Below are positions 37,801-49,557 of a stretch of 64,000 nt of DNA, piece by piece. The position numbers and the translations under genes were made by a program. How positions within the stretch are numbered: position 1 is the stretch's first letter; every line of letters begins with the position of its first letter. Origin of the DNA: Salvelinus alpinus. Its lineage: Eukaryota; Chordata; Actinopteri; Salmoniformes; Salmonidae. The stretch is from positions 29,272,364 through 29,336,363 of the forward strand of contig NC_092096.1 in assembly GCF_045679555.1 (NCBI RefSeq), written 5' to 3'. Under the pieces are notes generated by a model that saw nothing but the letters and a program-made list of their open reading frames with translations, was not told the origin of the DNA and did no database searches.

Positions 37801-38534
37801 GTTGTGTGGGAAAATTGCTTTTTTTCACTCGATCTGTCCAACTTATCACCTTATCGCCTCTAAAATGTAAATAAAACACCATAAAGAGTTTATATAATGT
37901 GTCATTACATACCTATTTGAAGGTTTGTGTCGAATTTGAATCGGGTTTTTAGGGCGGTGCTAAAGTGATCTTAGAAGTAAACAGCGGCTTTGAGAATTAT
38001 AAAATGACTAGGTATCCCCTTTACTCCCGTCACTGTCCATTTCTTGTTTTTAAACGATGAGAGAAGTGCTACACCTGGTGGAGAGAGATTGTAAGATGGA
38101 AATAGTTGCTTTATGCGTGCTGTACGTTACGACATGACACGTCACGATGTAACGAAGCGTCCGTTTTTTCAACTTTTCTCCAATACTATAGAGCCATTAC
38201 CATGTTGATCAACGCTTGAATAGAAACCTAGTTCACACCCCCGATTTTGAAGTCAACACAGTCGCTACAGTCCCATTCGTTTTCTTTGTAGCCTCGCACA
38301 TTTGTACGGAATGGGGTGAGTTTACGTTACCTCCAAACGAATGGAACATCGATGGGGTCCACATTCGCTCCTAGCTATGCTAACCTTTATGTGGGTAATT
38401 TTGAGCATAAAAACAACCAACCTAAAGCTATTAATGCACCTAGCAAGCTAACGTAGCACTCCTGTCAGGTAGCTAGCTACAGTTAAAACATTAAAAGGAG
38501 AGCCTAACACTAGGAGCTCAAATGCAATAATTTA
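37801..38534. other. Intergenic, no gene seen
   Basis: No exon or complete repeat recognised. The segment near 38280-38480 includes short inverted AGCTAGCTA-type motifs only. Confidence 0.35.
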
Positions 38535-38600
38535 ATAACCTAATATCCAACGTATCGACAGACATGCTGTCTTCATCAGGGTATACCGTTACCCATAGCT
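38535..38600 (-). mobile_element. Penelope-like end with hammerhead-like motif
   Basis: On the minus strand CTGATGA (38579-38573) is followed by GACAG-CATGT-CTGTC, a perfect 5-bp stem with a 5-nt loop, and then GATACGTTGG. The layout equals the motifs at 17062 and 17548 but the bases differ, so it represents another Penelope-like family. Only this end is recognisable. Confidence 0.4.
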
Positions 38601-38664
38601 GGCTAGCTAGTTTTATAGTTATGTAATTTATTCCAATACATTTCAGAATTCCCAAAAATATGTA

Positions 38665-39310
38665 CAGTGGGGAGAACAAGTATTTGATACACTGCCGATT
38701 TTGCAGGTTTTCCTACTTACAAAGCATGTAGAGGTCTGTAATTTTTATCATAGGTACACTTCAACTGTCAGAAACGGAATCTAAAACAAAAATCCAGAAA
38801 ATCACATTGTATGATTTTTAAGTAATTAATTTGCATTTTATTGCATGACATAAGTATTTGATCACCTACCAACCAGTAAGAATTCCGGCTCTCACAGACC
38901 TGTTAGTTTTTCTTTAAGAAGCCCTCCTGTTCTCCACTCATTACCTGTATTAACTGCACCTGAAGGATCTGGAGAAGGTCTGTATGGAGGAGTGGGCCAA
39001 AATCCCTGCTGCAGTGTGTGCAAACCTGGTCAAGAACTACAGGAAACGTATGATCTCTGTAATTGCAAACAAAGGTTTCTGTACCAAATATTAAGTTATG
39101 CTTTTCTTATGTATCAAATACTTATGTCATGCAATAAAATGCAAATTAATTACTTAAAAATCATACAATGTGATTTTCTGGATTTTTGTTTTAGATTCCG
39201 TCTCTCACAGTTGAAGTGTACCTATGATAAAAATGACAGACCTCTACATGCTTTGTAAGTAGGAAAACCTGCAAAATCGGCAGTGTATCAAATACTTGTT
39301 CTCCCCACTG
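38665..39310 (+). mobile_element. Long-TIR Tc1 element, internal-deletion derivative
   Basis: Both ends match the nearly whole copy at 56901-58506 (CAGTGGGGAGAACAAGTATT and its inverse), with TA flanks. The centre joins the leader directly to the last part of the transposase. The join carries ACCTG, a 5-bp microhomology present at both break points in the longer copy. At 646 bp it cannot encode a transposase. Confidence 0.9.
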
Positions 39311-39719
39311 TATATGAAGCTAGCTACTTTTTATAGGCTCCTCACAATGAGACTAAGACAATTTGAGCATCATTCCTATTTGCCAACGCTAAAATCAATT
39401 TAATCTATATATATATTTTTAGCAAGCTATTGTCAAGCTCACAAATGGCGAAAATGCAGCCATGTTGATTAAGTTGGACACTTCACGGCCACCGGACTTT
39501 GACACGTGACTACAGTTTTTACTGAATTGTGGGTCATATTAACCCCACAAGTGATCAAAGTTCTTCACTTGCTCCCTCTAGCTAAATCGAGGATAGAGGG
39601 GGCAACGTTTGTGAATTAGACCTCCACTTAAGATGGCAATCAAACTGCATCCGGTTTTGATGGGGATTCTCCTGAGGGAAAGTGGCTAGCGCGAGAGCTG
39701 AGGGGGTAAAAATTACGTG

Positions 39720-40600
39720 TTTGGACTGCAGCCTATGTCAAGACCAAAATAAAAATAAAAATAAAATCTTACCAAAAGAAAAGAAAATTATTGGTGATGC
39801 AAAAAGTTTTATAGTTTATAAAGTCTAAATATAATCAACCTGATCTATTGACAAGCTGCACATTTTAACACTGGTTCTTTTTTAAATGGTTCAAGATCAT
39901 TGGCAAATCCAAATTTGACCTTTGAAGTCTATGGAGGTTTTATGCTAATTTATATGGTTATATTTCAAAAAGTACAAAAGGCATCAACAATCTAAGTTGA
40001 GTCAGTCTGTACATGTCAATGTTGGTTTGGTGTTTGCATCTTTAAGGATTCAAGAGCAGTGGCTAATCCAAATACCTCACATTTAAGCCTTTGGAGCGTT
40101 TATGCACATTTTAAATGGTTATAGTTAAAAAAGTAAAAACAGTATCAAAAAGCTGTACACAAGCACACTATTCCAGACCGGTCTGCACGTTTTAAAGTTT
40201 GAATGGTATTTCTATGTTAAACGGTTGAAAACTAGTAGCGACCAGAATTTTCCCATTCAACCCAATGGCCATTGAAACATTGGAATTCATGCAAATATGG
40301 TTGTAGTGTGGAAAGTATAAGTAGTTTCCAAAAGTTGTTTTCAAGCAAAATTAAAACAGTCAGCATGCACATTTTAAAGTTGTTTTGATGTTGGTAGCTT
40401 TTACGGTTTTGGCACTACAGATGGCAGAGGAAGGCAAATAGGATTTTTTTCTCTCAGCAAGCACACCTAATAAGAGTATGTAAGAGTGCAAGAATGGCCT
40501 TGCTTTCAGCAAGCATACCTTGCTGAAACCTAATAAGAGTATGTACGTTTTTTTTTGAGTGGTCTTGCCTTCAGCAAGCACACAAAAAACTGAACTAAAA
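39720..40600. repeat. Salmonid interspersed repeat with internal periodicity
   Basis: A roughly 160-180-bp theme recurs: AATGGTTATA-type stretches, AAAAGTACAAAAGGCATCAA / AAAAGTAAAAACAGTATCAA, and TCTGCACGTTTTAAAG / CATGCACATTTTAAAG. From 40450 to 40580 a second theme repeats CAGCAAGCACAC and AATAAGAGTATGT. No coding content. Confidence 0.45.
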
Positions 40601-40649
40601 AGCATATAGCATACTGTACAGTATCTTACATAAGCTTGTAATATTATAA

Positions 40650-41601
40650 ATTAGCTTATGATGACTTTGTCTTACTGTAAATATGTTTTCATCAGAGAGT
40701 AATGTGGTCAAGGTCAAAGCAATACAAAGCTGTACACAAGAACATTTGAGAAAATGACAGTGGGGGTTCACAAACCCACTGTTGGGAGAGTGCTAAACTC
40801 TGGCCAATAGAATGTATACACTGTAGGTTTCTTAAAGAGATAGTTATATCAATATTCACTTATGGAATTTACCATTTGAATTGCACCTTTTGTTAGTCTT
40901 ACTAATTGTAAATGATTCCACACTGAAATAGGTTAATTCAAGCTCAGATGATCAAATCCTCAGGAAGAAGCATCAATGAGAAACAGTTTTTGGGGGATTG
41001 ACTCAACATGTTGACAGTATTTGCAGAGACACCATTGACTGGAGACTATGTGGAGCAAATAGAACTGCCTACAGAAAAAGTGGGATTTCACTACAGTGTA
41101 TATGCAATATTTCCATGAATTCAAATGAATAACTATTGAATTGGCACAGAAAATGTGCTTGCCTATGTCTGTGAACATCATAGATCATAATGGGGCTAAA
41201 AACAAGTTACTGTAAGGGATGCTAAGTTCTCCCACAGCTACACCAGCCAGTCAGGAGCAAGGTCCATGTTTGTTTGTCATGTGCTGGTGGGAGACTACAC
41301 TGAGGGAAACTTCAGCTATGTGAAACCACCTCCTAAAGAAACAGAAGGATCAATCTTCTATGACAGCTGTGTGGACAACATCCAAGACCCCAATGTGTTC
41401 GTAGTTTTTGAAAAGTATCAGGTTTACCTCCAGTGCCTCATACAGAACAGTGATGGTAACTCCACTATTAAAGCTCAGACAAATCATACTCCAAAGCCTG
41501 GACGTATACCTCGGCAAAAGCCTGGCCCTGCCAGCCAAACCCAATTTTTTTATTCTGCCGTTGTTTGCCCTGGATTGTTCGTTGGCCATTACACATTTTG
41601 A
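40650..41601 (+). pseudogene. Decayed partial duplicate of the PARP12-like gene
   Basis: Sequence around 40660-40830 matches exon 8 and its flanks, 40930-41060 matches exon 9, and 41218-41601 matches exon 10 of the gene at 27695-31100, in the same order and strand. The last exon still reads through (SYVKPPPKETEGSIFYDSC, VFVVFEKYQVY) and ends after IPRQKPGPASQTQFF and a hydrophobic stretch. The exon 8 and 9 copies carry frame changes and lack the HGTD histidine segment. The Pro/Asn repeat is absent. No WWE or finger exons were found, so it is a 3'-partial duplicate that cannot encode an active enzyme. Confidence 0.8.
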
Positions 41602-42394
41602 ATCATTGCTGTTAAGGTTGAATACAGTGGCACTATTGATGAAGTTGACTGTTTGTTTACCAATAAAGGCATGTGTTAGAGCACGTGTATGAGCCCTACT
41701 GTACTACTTCACATTTACCATTTTAGGACGTCTTCATTTGATCACTCTTTTGTTGCTGAGAATGGGTCTAATAGACTAGACGTAACATAGTATGATATGT
41801 AACCATACCAAATGTAACATAAGATAGAAGTTACATTAAGGCAAAATCGAAAGGAGGGTGGTTGGTCTGGGTGAATGGATGGATGGGTGTATAACGCAAA
41901 TGTTTAGCAACCCAAAAGTTGTGTGTTTGAATCTCATCACGGACAACTTTAGAATTTTAGCAACTACATACAAATTTTTAGCTACTTTGTAACTACATAG
42001 CATGTTAGCTAACCTTTCCCCTAACCCTTTAGCCAGCTAGCTAACGTTAGTGCTAGCAACCTAGCTAACCTTAGCCACAACAAATTGGAATTCGTAACAT
42101 ATATGTTTGCAAATTTGTAACATATATTATATTTGGAAAATGTGTAACATATTGTATGAATTGCATTTCATAACATATTATATGTATTACAATTTGTAAC
42201 ATATTGTACGAATTGCAGTTCATAACATATCATGTGAATTGTCATTTGTAACATATCACACGAAATGGATAATGGACATCCACAAATTAATACATACCAT
42301 ACGAAACGTAACATATACTAAATGGAGTGTCTCGGATTTACGTACAGAATAATATGAAATGCTCTGAGACCACGTTGGCAAGAAATATTTGAGT
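41602..42394. repeat. AT-rich repetitive intergenic region
   Basis: From about 42085 to 42310 the motif TTTGTAACATAT (and GCATTTCATAACATATTATA) recurs every 30-40 bp with small changes. This is an imperfect tandem array. No gene was recognised. Confidence 0.45.
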
Positions 42395-42597
42395 TAATAA
42401 AATGCTTCTAAACTTTTTAATTTCCAATTTGAAAATTCAAACTTGATTTGCACTAACAAAAAATGTATCAAGCCCTACAAAAATGTCCATAATTATAATC
42501 CATGTAATAATTCACATTTCCTATTGCTGCAGGATTATTTTCCTGCTGTAGAAAACTGGCTCAAATTAAGATCCTACATCTGTACAGTAGGACTCAC
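42395..42597 (-). mobile_element. Salmonid MITE, copy 1 (truncated)
   Basis: Its right end is the inverse of ACAGATGTAGGATCTTAATT, shared with the copy at 43147-43370 in the opposite orientation. The inside includes the AGGAAAATAATCCTGCAGCA and TTGTAGGGCTTGATACAT themes. The opposite end is not well preserved. Confidence 0.6.
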
Positions 42598-43146
42598 ACG
42601 TTAATCCTCTTCGTTAGGTGATCCTTTGTGCCCAGCAACCCCTGATCAGGTGATATGCGTTTGACTTCATATACTATTTGTACTGTATATAAAAAGTGTT
42701 TCTCTGGTGTCCAAATGTATGACCTCCATTTCAACTGCTATGGTGGCAGAGAGGAATGGTCACTGCACTGTAGAGAAATAATACTTTCTCTTTGTTTCTT
42801 TTGAAATTCTGTCAGGGTATAGCCTTGAGATATCCAGTATGTCAGTCACAAAACATAAGGACTTTGCACAATAAACACTTTATTCATTTCTATATTAGAA
42901 AGTTGATAAAGAAAGTTGATAAAGACATATTAGAAGCGCAAATGTTGTGAGTTAAAATCCAGCCAAGGCTGCGCTCTTCTGATATAGTCTAGGAAACACA
43001 TGTAACTATCAAGATATCATGAAATTCTAACAAGCAAAGCTTTGGTGTGGTGCAGAGAGATAATGTTCCTGTCAAACAGTCTCAGTTTTCTCCTACCTCC
43101 AAGGGTTCAAATCCTGACCCATGTATGTACTGTATATCTTGTCAGT

Positions 43147-43370
43147 ATGATACAGATGTAGGATCTTAATTTGACCAGTTTCTTCACAGCAGGAAAACAA
43201 TCCTGAAGCAACAGGAAATGTGGATTATTATTACCTTTTGTCGGGGTTGACAACTTTTTTTGATTGGGCAAGTCTGACATTTTAAAGTGGAAATTACAAA
43301 CTTTAGAAGCCCTTTTAAACCTCAACTACAAGTTTGCATTTGCTGCTGTGATCAAATTAAGATCCTATAT
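43147..43370 (+). mobile_element. Salmonid MITE, copy 2
   Basis: Starts ACAGATGTAGGATCTTAATT and ends in the inverse, AAATTAAGATCCTATA. It is about 220 bp and non-coding. Same family as 42395-42597. Confidence 0.7.
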
Positions 43371-43529
43371 AGCAAGTTGCACTTAAACAATGAGGCTAGT
43401 TTTATATGCATTTTCTACATATTATTGATAAATTAATCAATAAATAATTTCAGAAGGTCAAGGTAAAAAACAAAAACTACTGTAAATTGCGGGGACTGAG
43501 TGACTCTGTAGAAGCATGGACTGGATGGA

Positions 43530-43761
43530 GATGGATGCCAAGAGTGTGCAAAGCTGTCGTCAAGGCAAAGGGTGGCTACTTTGAAGATCTCAAATGATAA
43601 ATACATTTTGATTTGCGTAACACTTTTTTGGTTAGTACATGATTCCATATGTGTTATTTCATAGTTGATGTCTTCACTATTATTCTACAATGTAGGAATC
43701 AGTAAAAAATTAAGAAAAACCCTGAAATTAGTAGGTGTCCCCAAACTTTTGACTGGTACTG
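43530..43761 (+). mobile_element. Tc1-like 3' fragment (CAGTACCAGTC family)
   Basis: Matches the last 230 bp of the elements at 11668 and 50079, ending CCAAACTTTTGACTGGTACT followed by TA. It stops 19 bp short of the ZAP-like gene's stop codon, so it forms the start of that gene's 3' flank. Confidence 0.85.
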
Positions 43762-43779
43762 TATGATTTCTGCAAAAAT

Positions 43780-46700
43780 TCATCTTCGCCTGGCTGATGG
43801 AGGAGCTTTGGTTGTTTTTGGTTGATGTGGAGCTGGTTGAGAGGATTTTGATTGGTGTGTAGCTGGTGGATGCGGTTTAGAGGATTTTGATTGCTGTGGA
43901 GTTGGTGGAGGCGCTTTAGAGGATTTTGATTGCTGTGGAGTTGGTGGAGGCGCTTTAGAGGATTTTGATTGCTGTGGGGTTGGTGGAGGCGCTTTAGAGG
44001 ATTTTGATTGCTGTGGAGTTGGTGGAGGCGCTTTAGAGGATTTTGATTGCTGTGGAGTTGGTGGAGGCGCTTTAGAGGATTTTGATTGGTGTGGAGCTGG
44101 CGAAGGTGGTTTAGTGGATTTTGATTGCTGTGGAGTTGGTGGAGGCGCTTTAGAGGATTTTGATTGGTGTGGAGCTGGTGTAGGTGGTTTAGTGGATTTT
44201 GATTGGTGTGGAGCCGGTTGAGAGTATTTTGATTGGTGTGGAGCTGGTGTAGGTGGTTTAGAGGGTTTTGATTGGTGTGAAGCTGATGAGGATGGCTTAG
44301 TATGGCTCTTGGGTTTGGTCTGGACAAAGGGACGTGATTTTAACTTGAAGTTGCAGAGCATTGAAGGGGTCACTTGTGAGTGTACTATGATTGGCTGCAA
44401 GTGGATGTAGTGGGTTTCTCTTTGGACAACATTGGGGGCCGGGAAATATGTTTGTGGGGGAGGTGGTGGTGGAGGAGGATGACATACAGGTCTAGAGCCT
44501 TCCTCATACTGAATGGCCTGGATGTTGCGGTAGGTGTACAACATGGATGCCACCAGTTCATTAGGTACTCCCCTCTGCTGCAGGGTGTTGAGCGGGTGGG
44601 GCTCGTTGAAGTCGTGAGACCTGCCACAGTCCACGTCTGCAGCACAGGTTCCTCTGATGTAGCGCTCACAGACGTGGAGTCTTCTGCAGCTCTCCTTGTC
44701 AGGACAGTATCCGTACTCTCCACTACCTTTGTTGTATGTGAAGCAAACCTGGAGACAAACACAGACCACTCTTAGTAGGTGCACATCAAATGTATTAAAA
44801 ATGGAAATTAAACTTCTTTACTCTGGATATCTACATGCTCAATTTGGAGGATATACAGTATTAGGTCATTATATTATGATGTAAATATGAACAAGACTCA
44901 AGAGAATGAAGTAAAGAAAACACTACTGTTTGCTGCCAGTTGGTTACCAACCCATCCCATGTCTAGCTAAAAAATATGTTTTGTCATGTATTTAAGATGC
45001 ATTAATACATTCTCATATGAACCCATTTTACTTACGAATGTTTCTTTTTTTATTCCAAGTAAGAATAAAACATAATTTATCTTCTGAAAGTATGTTTGTG
45101 TGTGTGCTTTTAAATTGCTTCCAATAAGTTGCAAGGAGCCTGAAAATATGAGCTTACTGGGGGTAAGAGAGTGTTGTCATTCTGCAGCAGTAACATACAC
45201 AGCTCCCTCTTGTCCAATTTCTCCAGGTGATGCTCTCTCAGGACTCTGATGTTGTATTCTGACGTCAGCTCATGACAGAAGCGGCATCGCTGTCTGAAAA
45301 TCAAAGTTTAGTTTATTAATTGGACCATTTAAAATAACAAGCACACATAAAACTTGAAAAAGCCATACATGCACATGAGCAAAATCAGAGGATAACACAC
45401 AAAGTCTGGGACTTATTTCCATTGTGGTTCTTGAGACAAGATGGCTAGACAAGATCGAACACAGTTAAACACAGTATGGCAGTGAAATAATAAAACAAAA
45501 ACAGAGAAGAACATCTATCTCTTCATTGCAGTTACATCATATGGGCACAGAAGACATCAAACAAATTTTTATTTAAATGTTTAAAGCTGCCCAGAGAGGA
45601 CGTTGTTTTTATGGGCAGAGGCAACTCATTCCATTCTGAGGCTCCAGTATACAAGAAAATACCTTTCCCTGCATTACTCCTGAACCTGTATAAGCGCACA
45701 CAGCAACACCTGACCTGGTGCTGTGATTGTTTGCATCCCTAACACGAGGAAAGTAATCACTTAGATACCTGGGCGCAGGACCATAAATACTGTAAACCAA
45801 ACCTTGTCTAATCTGGGACACCCTATCCTCAACAGGCAGCCAGTTTAGTTCCTGAAAGCAGCTCCTGCCTATGCGAGTACGTGGACTCACCTTCAATACT
45901 ACCCTGATCAGTTTATTCTGGGCTATCTGGAGCATCCCCTTCATAAATGTAGATAAGCCCCGAAACCAGGAAGTACTAGCGTAGTCAAAATGGCATTGAA
46001 CGAGGGCAGTGGCTAGCAATTTCATGGAGTCCTTATCAAAAGAAAGCAATAGTTTCCTAATAGGCCTACTGCCCTTTTTTTTTTAAACAGCATTTTGAGA
46101 TTGATAATACTAACGGGAAAATGTTGGCGAAAGCATATAATATCAAATGAAAAAGAGAAATGGCTATTGAACAGCTGTGTTGCTTTATAACACGCCCCAG
46201 CTTTTATGGCCGTGTTTTAGCTAGAGTAAAATGCCACAATTTTGTTTGTCTTAATTACATTTCAGTAACGTTTTACAGTTTCTAAAATACATACTGAAGC
46301 CTCTAAATCTTAATATTTAGAACCACATTATATAGAAAAAAAATCAACAAACAATATTAACCGGACTACTGCCACTACTACCAACTGTTCACAACTTGCC
46401 ATTTAAGTTAGCCTACATGTTGCATAATACAAGACCATTTTTTATATAGAACATTTCAAAACAAGGCAATTAATACGTGACATCCCAGCAATATGATTAA
46501 AAAACTGCATATTAGGGTGTCTGACAAGGCCTATTGACCAAAGTAATAACAAGGTTTACCCCTCATTGAATCGACACGTTCCATAAAGGTAGAATATACA
46601 CAGATGTAAATTGCTGCAGCCATTACATTCCTTGTCTCTGCATAACCTCATCTTCGTCTTGGCAAATATCCGTTTGTTTCCCTCAAAGACAGCACTGGTA

Positions 46701-46837
46701 AACATATCCTGATTCCCGAAAACACTCTCCAGGTCATCTTCTGGCGTGCTAAAGTTGGCACGCATTTCTTCCAGCTCAAAATACCCATTATGGGCACAGA
46801 GGATCTTATAGACCAGAGCTGTTGTATCCATTTCCAT
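43780..46837 (-). CDS. ZAP/PARP12-type four-CCCH-finger protein without PARP domain
   Basis: Exons (minus): 46837-46560, 45293-45158, 44748-43780; 1383 nt, 460 aa, GT/AG borders in phase. The N-terminus (VYKILCAHNGYFELEEM) and four CCCH fingers follow the ZC3HAV1 (ZAP)/PARP12 plan: C66-C71-C74-H78, C80-C88-C96-H100, C140/C153-C159-H163, C165-C173-C179-H183. In ZAP this block forms one RNA-binding module that selects viral RNA. Then come eight prolines, a linker, and about 130 residues of APPPTPQQSKSSK-type 13-mers ending in ARRR. No WWE or PARP domain follows. ATG at 46837 is the first methionine in frame. Intron 1 holds a LINE fragment; a hAT element sits 32 bp before the ATG. Whether it is a zc3hav1 or a parp12 derivative cannot be told by eye. 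Confidence 0.85.
43870..44270 (-). repeat. 39-bp coding minisatellite
   Basis: Repeats of 39 bp such as GGCGCTTTAGAGGATTTTGA (plus strand) encode the 13-residue APPPTPQQSKSSK unit of the ZAP-like tail. The central units are nearly identical, pointing to recent expansion. A second minus frame is also open across it (a shadow of 199 codons). Confidence 0.9.
45545..46080 (-). mobile_element. LINE reverse transcriptase C-terminal fragment
   Basis: A 146-codon open frame (46049-45609, minus) reads LVQCHFDYASTSWFRGLS, AQNKLIRVVLK and ELNWLPVEDRVSQIRQGLV, the conserved post-catalytic region of non-LTR reverse transcriptases. It is 5'-truncated and lies in intron 1 of the ZAP-like gene on the same strand. 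Confidence 0.7.
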
Positions 46838-46869
46838 CACCGTAGATCTTCTGCCTTGACGGTTCAAAT

Positions 46870-49557
46870 CAGTGTTGCCAACAAATTTTCAGGGGAAGTT
46901 GCTAGAGGCAAGTCGATTTCTTGCTAAAAGTTGTTAAATGACGTTGTGATGTCATTGCCTGATGACGTCATTACGTAATAACTCACCTGCGTCATTGCGT
47001 AGGATACACAATAACGTTACTCAAATTGACTAGCCATCTCGGCGAAAAATATGATTTGACATTTGTTAGTTTAGATTTGTTTGTTTATTATCATATAGTT
47101 TTTATTTGTAAAAGTAGTATAAACACAACACATTTTATATGATCACATATTTTTATTTTTAAACACAACACATTGAATTATTGAACAATTACACATTATT
47201 GAATAATTACATTTTATTTATTTTCTTTTTTACTAGTAAACCTACACATTCTTTAGCATTTCCTTAACACTGAACAAGGCCATGTGTCGCAAGGCTTCAA
47301 GGTTGTCTGGGAGCCTTGCTTGCAGCTCCTTGCTTAAAGCAACAATGTAGTTGATGCACTGTCTCCGAATGACCTTTTGTCTTCTAGCGCAAGACTGAGT
47401 TGGTACACCGTGCTCTCTAAAAGGTACCCAAGGTATGGTGATGGACTGAGATGTCCATCAATGGCATCCTTCAGGAAATACATTTTTGCCATAGGGTTGA
47501 CTACTCTGCTGCAAATTGATGTTAAGAGGTGTACCAGATTGTTCAAAAGCTTGACAAGATCTGTTTGCTCTCCCTCAAATGACTTCACTGCAACTTGTAC
47601 GTTGTGATCTGCAGGGGTTTCTGGCCACAATTAATGGTGGCATACACTGCTTTGTACGCCTCGCGCCGTTTTAGGGAATTCGAAAACCAGTTGAATGTTT
47701 CCCTGATTAACTATTCAACACTCCTAGGGATGGTTTCTTTGGATGCTGCACTGACAGCCAATTGTATAGAATAGCACACACAGCGGATGAGTACCCAATT
47801 GGGCAATGCACATTCTTCCTTTAAAATCTTGTGCACCCCATTGTGCACCCCAGTCATCACGGACGCATGATCAGTGCCAATACCCTGAAGATTCTCTTTT
47901 TTAAGGTTACACTTCTCAAGAAACTCAACTACCGCCTTTACTATTGATCTGGCATCGCCCCCCTCCAATTCAACCAGCCCGAGAAATGTGGACACAACAG
48001 TTCTTTTTTTAGCACTGAAATACCGAAACACCACACCCAGGTATTTCGAGCCACTGACATCAGTGGACTCATCCAAAAGGAGACTGAACTTCTCATCCCC
48101 CACAAGTGGAGCAAGCCATATTAAACAACCTTATCTCAAAACCTGAATATGAATACCTTTGCTGCAAATGTGCCATACCTCCATGCCTGTACATTTTGCC
48201 TAAATTACACAAACCTAAAACACAAGGCAATTATTCAGGCAGACCAGTGGTTGCAGGAATAAGCTCAATGCTAGAGCCAGTATCAAACTTTGTAGATTAT
48301 TTTATTAAATCTCATGCGTAAGCATTGCCATCATATGTGAAAGACTATAGACTTCATAAATAAGATCTCACCAATAACGGGGATTAACAGAAGACTCAAC
48401 ATTAGATGTCGAGTCTATATACCAGCATTCCCCACACGGGTGGGCTGGCAGGCCTAGCTCACTATTTGAGAGACCGAGATACTAACAAATGCCCACCAAC
48501 AAACTTTATTCTAGAGCTGGCTGAATATGTTTTGACGTATAACTATTTCAGGTTTGATGAATAATACTAACGTAAACTCGTACATCGCCTTGGTCCGTAC
48601 AATTGCCCTTATTTTAGCGCCCCAAAAACGTAATACTTCCAGATCAACTGTAATGTCAATACCATTACAGTCCACATCAGTGGGCTCATCCAAAAGGAGA
48701 CTGAACTTCTCATCCCCCACATCTGATGTTACCCTTTTGAGAAAATAAGGAGCCAGTATTCCCCTAATCATTTCTGTGCACTTGGTGCGGTGCATTTGGA
48801 AGTTTGTTGCTGCCACAGAATCTGAAAAGGCAGCTTTGCAAGCCATACCTAAATGGTTGCATGCTAGCAGCGAACAATGCTCCGCAATGGCCATTGCCAT
48901 AGTAGCTTCTGCACTTTTGCAGTTATCCACTTTCTTAACCAACTGTGGTAATGTCGACTGCGTTGTGGGGTTGTCGGTTTTGATTTATTTATATGCTTTG
49001 CTGTAGCACAATGTTTTTTGATGTCATACATTTTTGCAAGCATATCTGATTTGCAGTACGTCAATCATCCCCAATTACTGGCTTCAGCCACCCTTTAAAT
49101 TCAGGTACAGACTCCCACTCTTTTCTGTACTTCTGGCGGTACAATTTTGATTGAGGCATGTTGATTGATGTTGTAAGTTCTGTGACCAACTATATTCACT
49201 GGGTTTGTTTCGTCGAACGCATACTACTGCTGCTGCAGTCAGCCAACAATGATTTGCAATTTGCTGAAATTGCTGCTGGCCTTCTGCTGCTGAGCGCCTG
49301 CTGCTGACGTCACTCACAATTCACTTTTGCAGCCAGGCACGTGTGTTGTGACTGAGTGTGTGACAGAGAAAACCGGTTGTGTGTCATTTAGAGGGAAAAT
49401 ACATTTTAGCGTTTGAGTCACTTTTCAAAAGTTGCTAAAAGTTCCAAATTTTAAAAGTAGCTACATTTGTTGCTAGGTGCTGTTTGAAAAAAAAGTTGCT
49501 AGGGTACTCTGAAAAGTTGCTAAATCTAGCAACAAAATTGCTAAATTGGCATCACTG
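46870..49557 (-). mobile_element. hAT-type transposon with perfect 8-bp target duplication
   Basis: Ends CAGTGTTGCCAACAAATTTT and, inverted, CAGTGATGCCAATTTAGCAA. GTTCAAAT flanks both sides (46862-46869 and 49558-49565), the 8-bp duplication expected for hAT. Transposase pieces run on the minus strand: an N-terminal zinc-finger-like part (YCKSDMLAKMYDIKKHC, 49064-48864), the catalytic segment KFSLLLDESTDVSGSKYLGV and GIGTDHASVMTGVHNGVHK (48103-47711), and a C-terminal part (47630-47334). Frame breaks make it inactive. A Penelope-like piece is inserted at 48105-48673. The element separates the ZAP-like ATG from its original upstream DNA. Confidence 0.85.
48105..48673 (+). mobile_element. Penelope-like retroelement, copy B, inserted in the hAT
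   Basis: The plus strand reads CLYILPKLHKPKTQGNYSGR and PVVAGISSMLEPVSNFVDYF, then SLYTSIPHTGGL, the signature order of Penelope-type reverse transcriptase. It matches copy A (35048-35530) in inverse orientation and shares the same 3' boundary near AATGGTATTGACATTACAG. A 48-bp piece of the hAT is duplicated on both sides (48057-48104 and 48674-48721, one mismatch). Truncated and broken. Confidence 0.75.

Noticed and set aside
39883-40390. Possible satellite array
   Set aside because: Only about three diverged units are visible, so it is better described as an interspersed repeat with internal periodicity.
43870-44270. CRISPR-like regular repeats (36-39 bp here and at 30790)
   Set aside because: The repeats are contiguous with no unique spacers, are in coding exons, and the genome is eukaryotic.
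43728-44327. 199-codon minus frame with NQNPLKRLHQLHS repeats
   Set aside because: The 39-bp repeat is open in more than one frame. The frame that joins the CCCH-finger exons in phase is the other one (ending at 43780).
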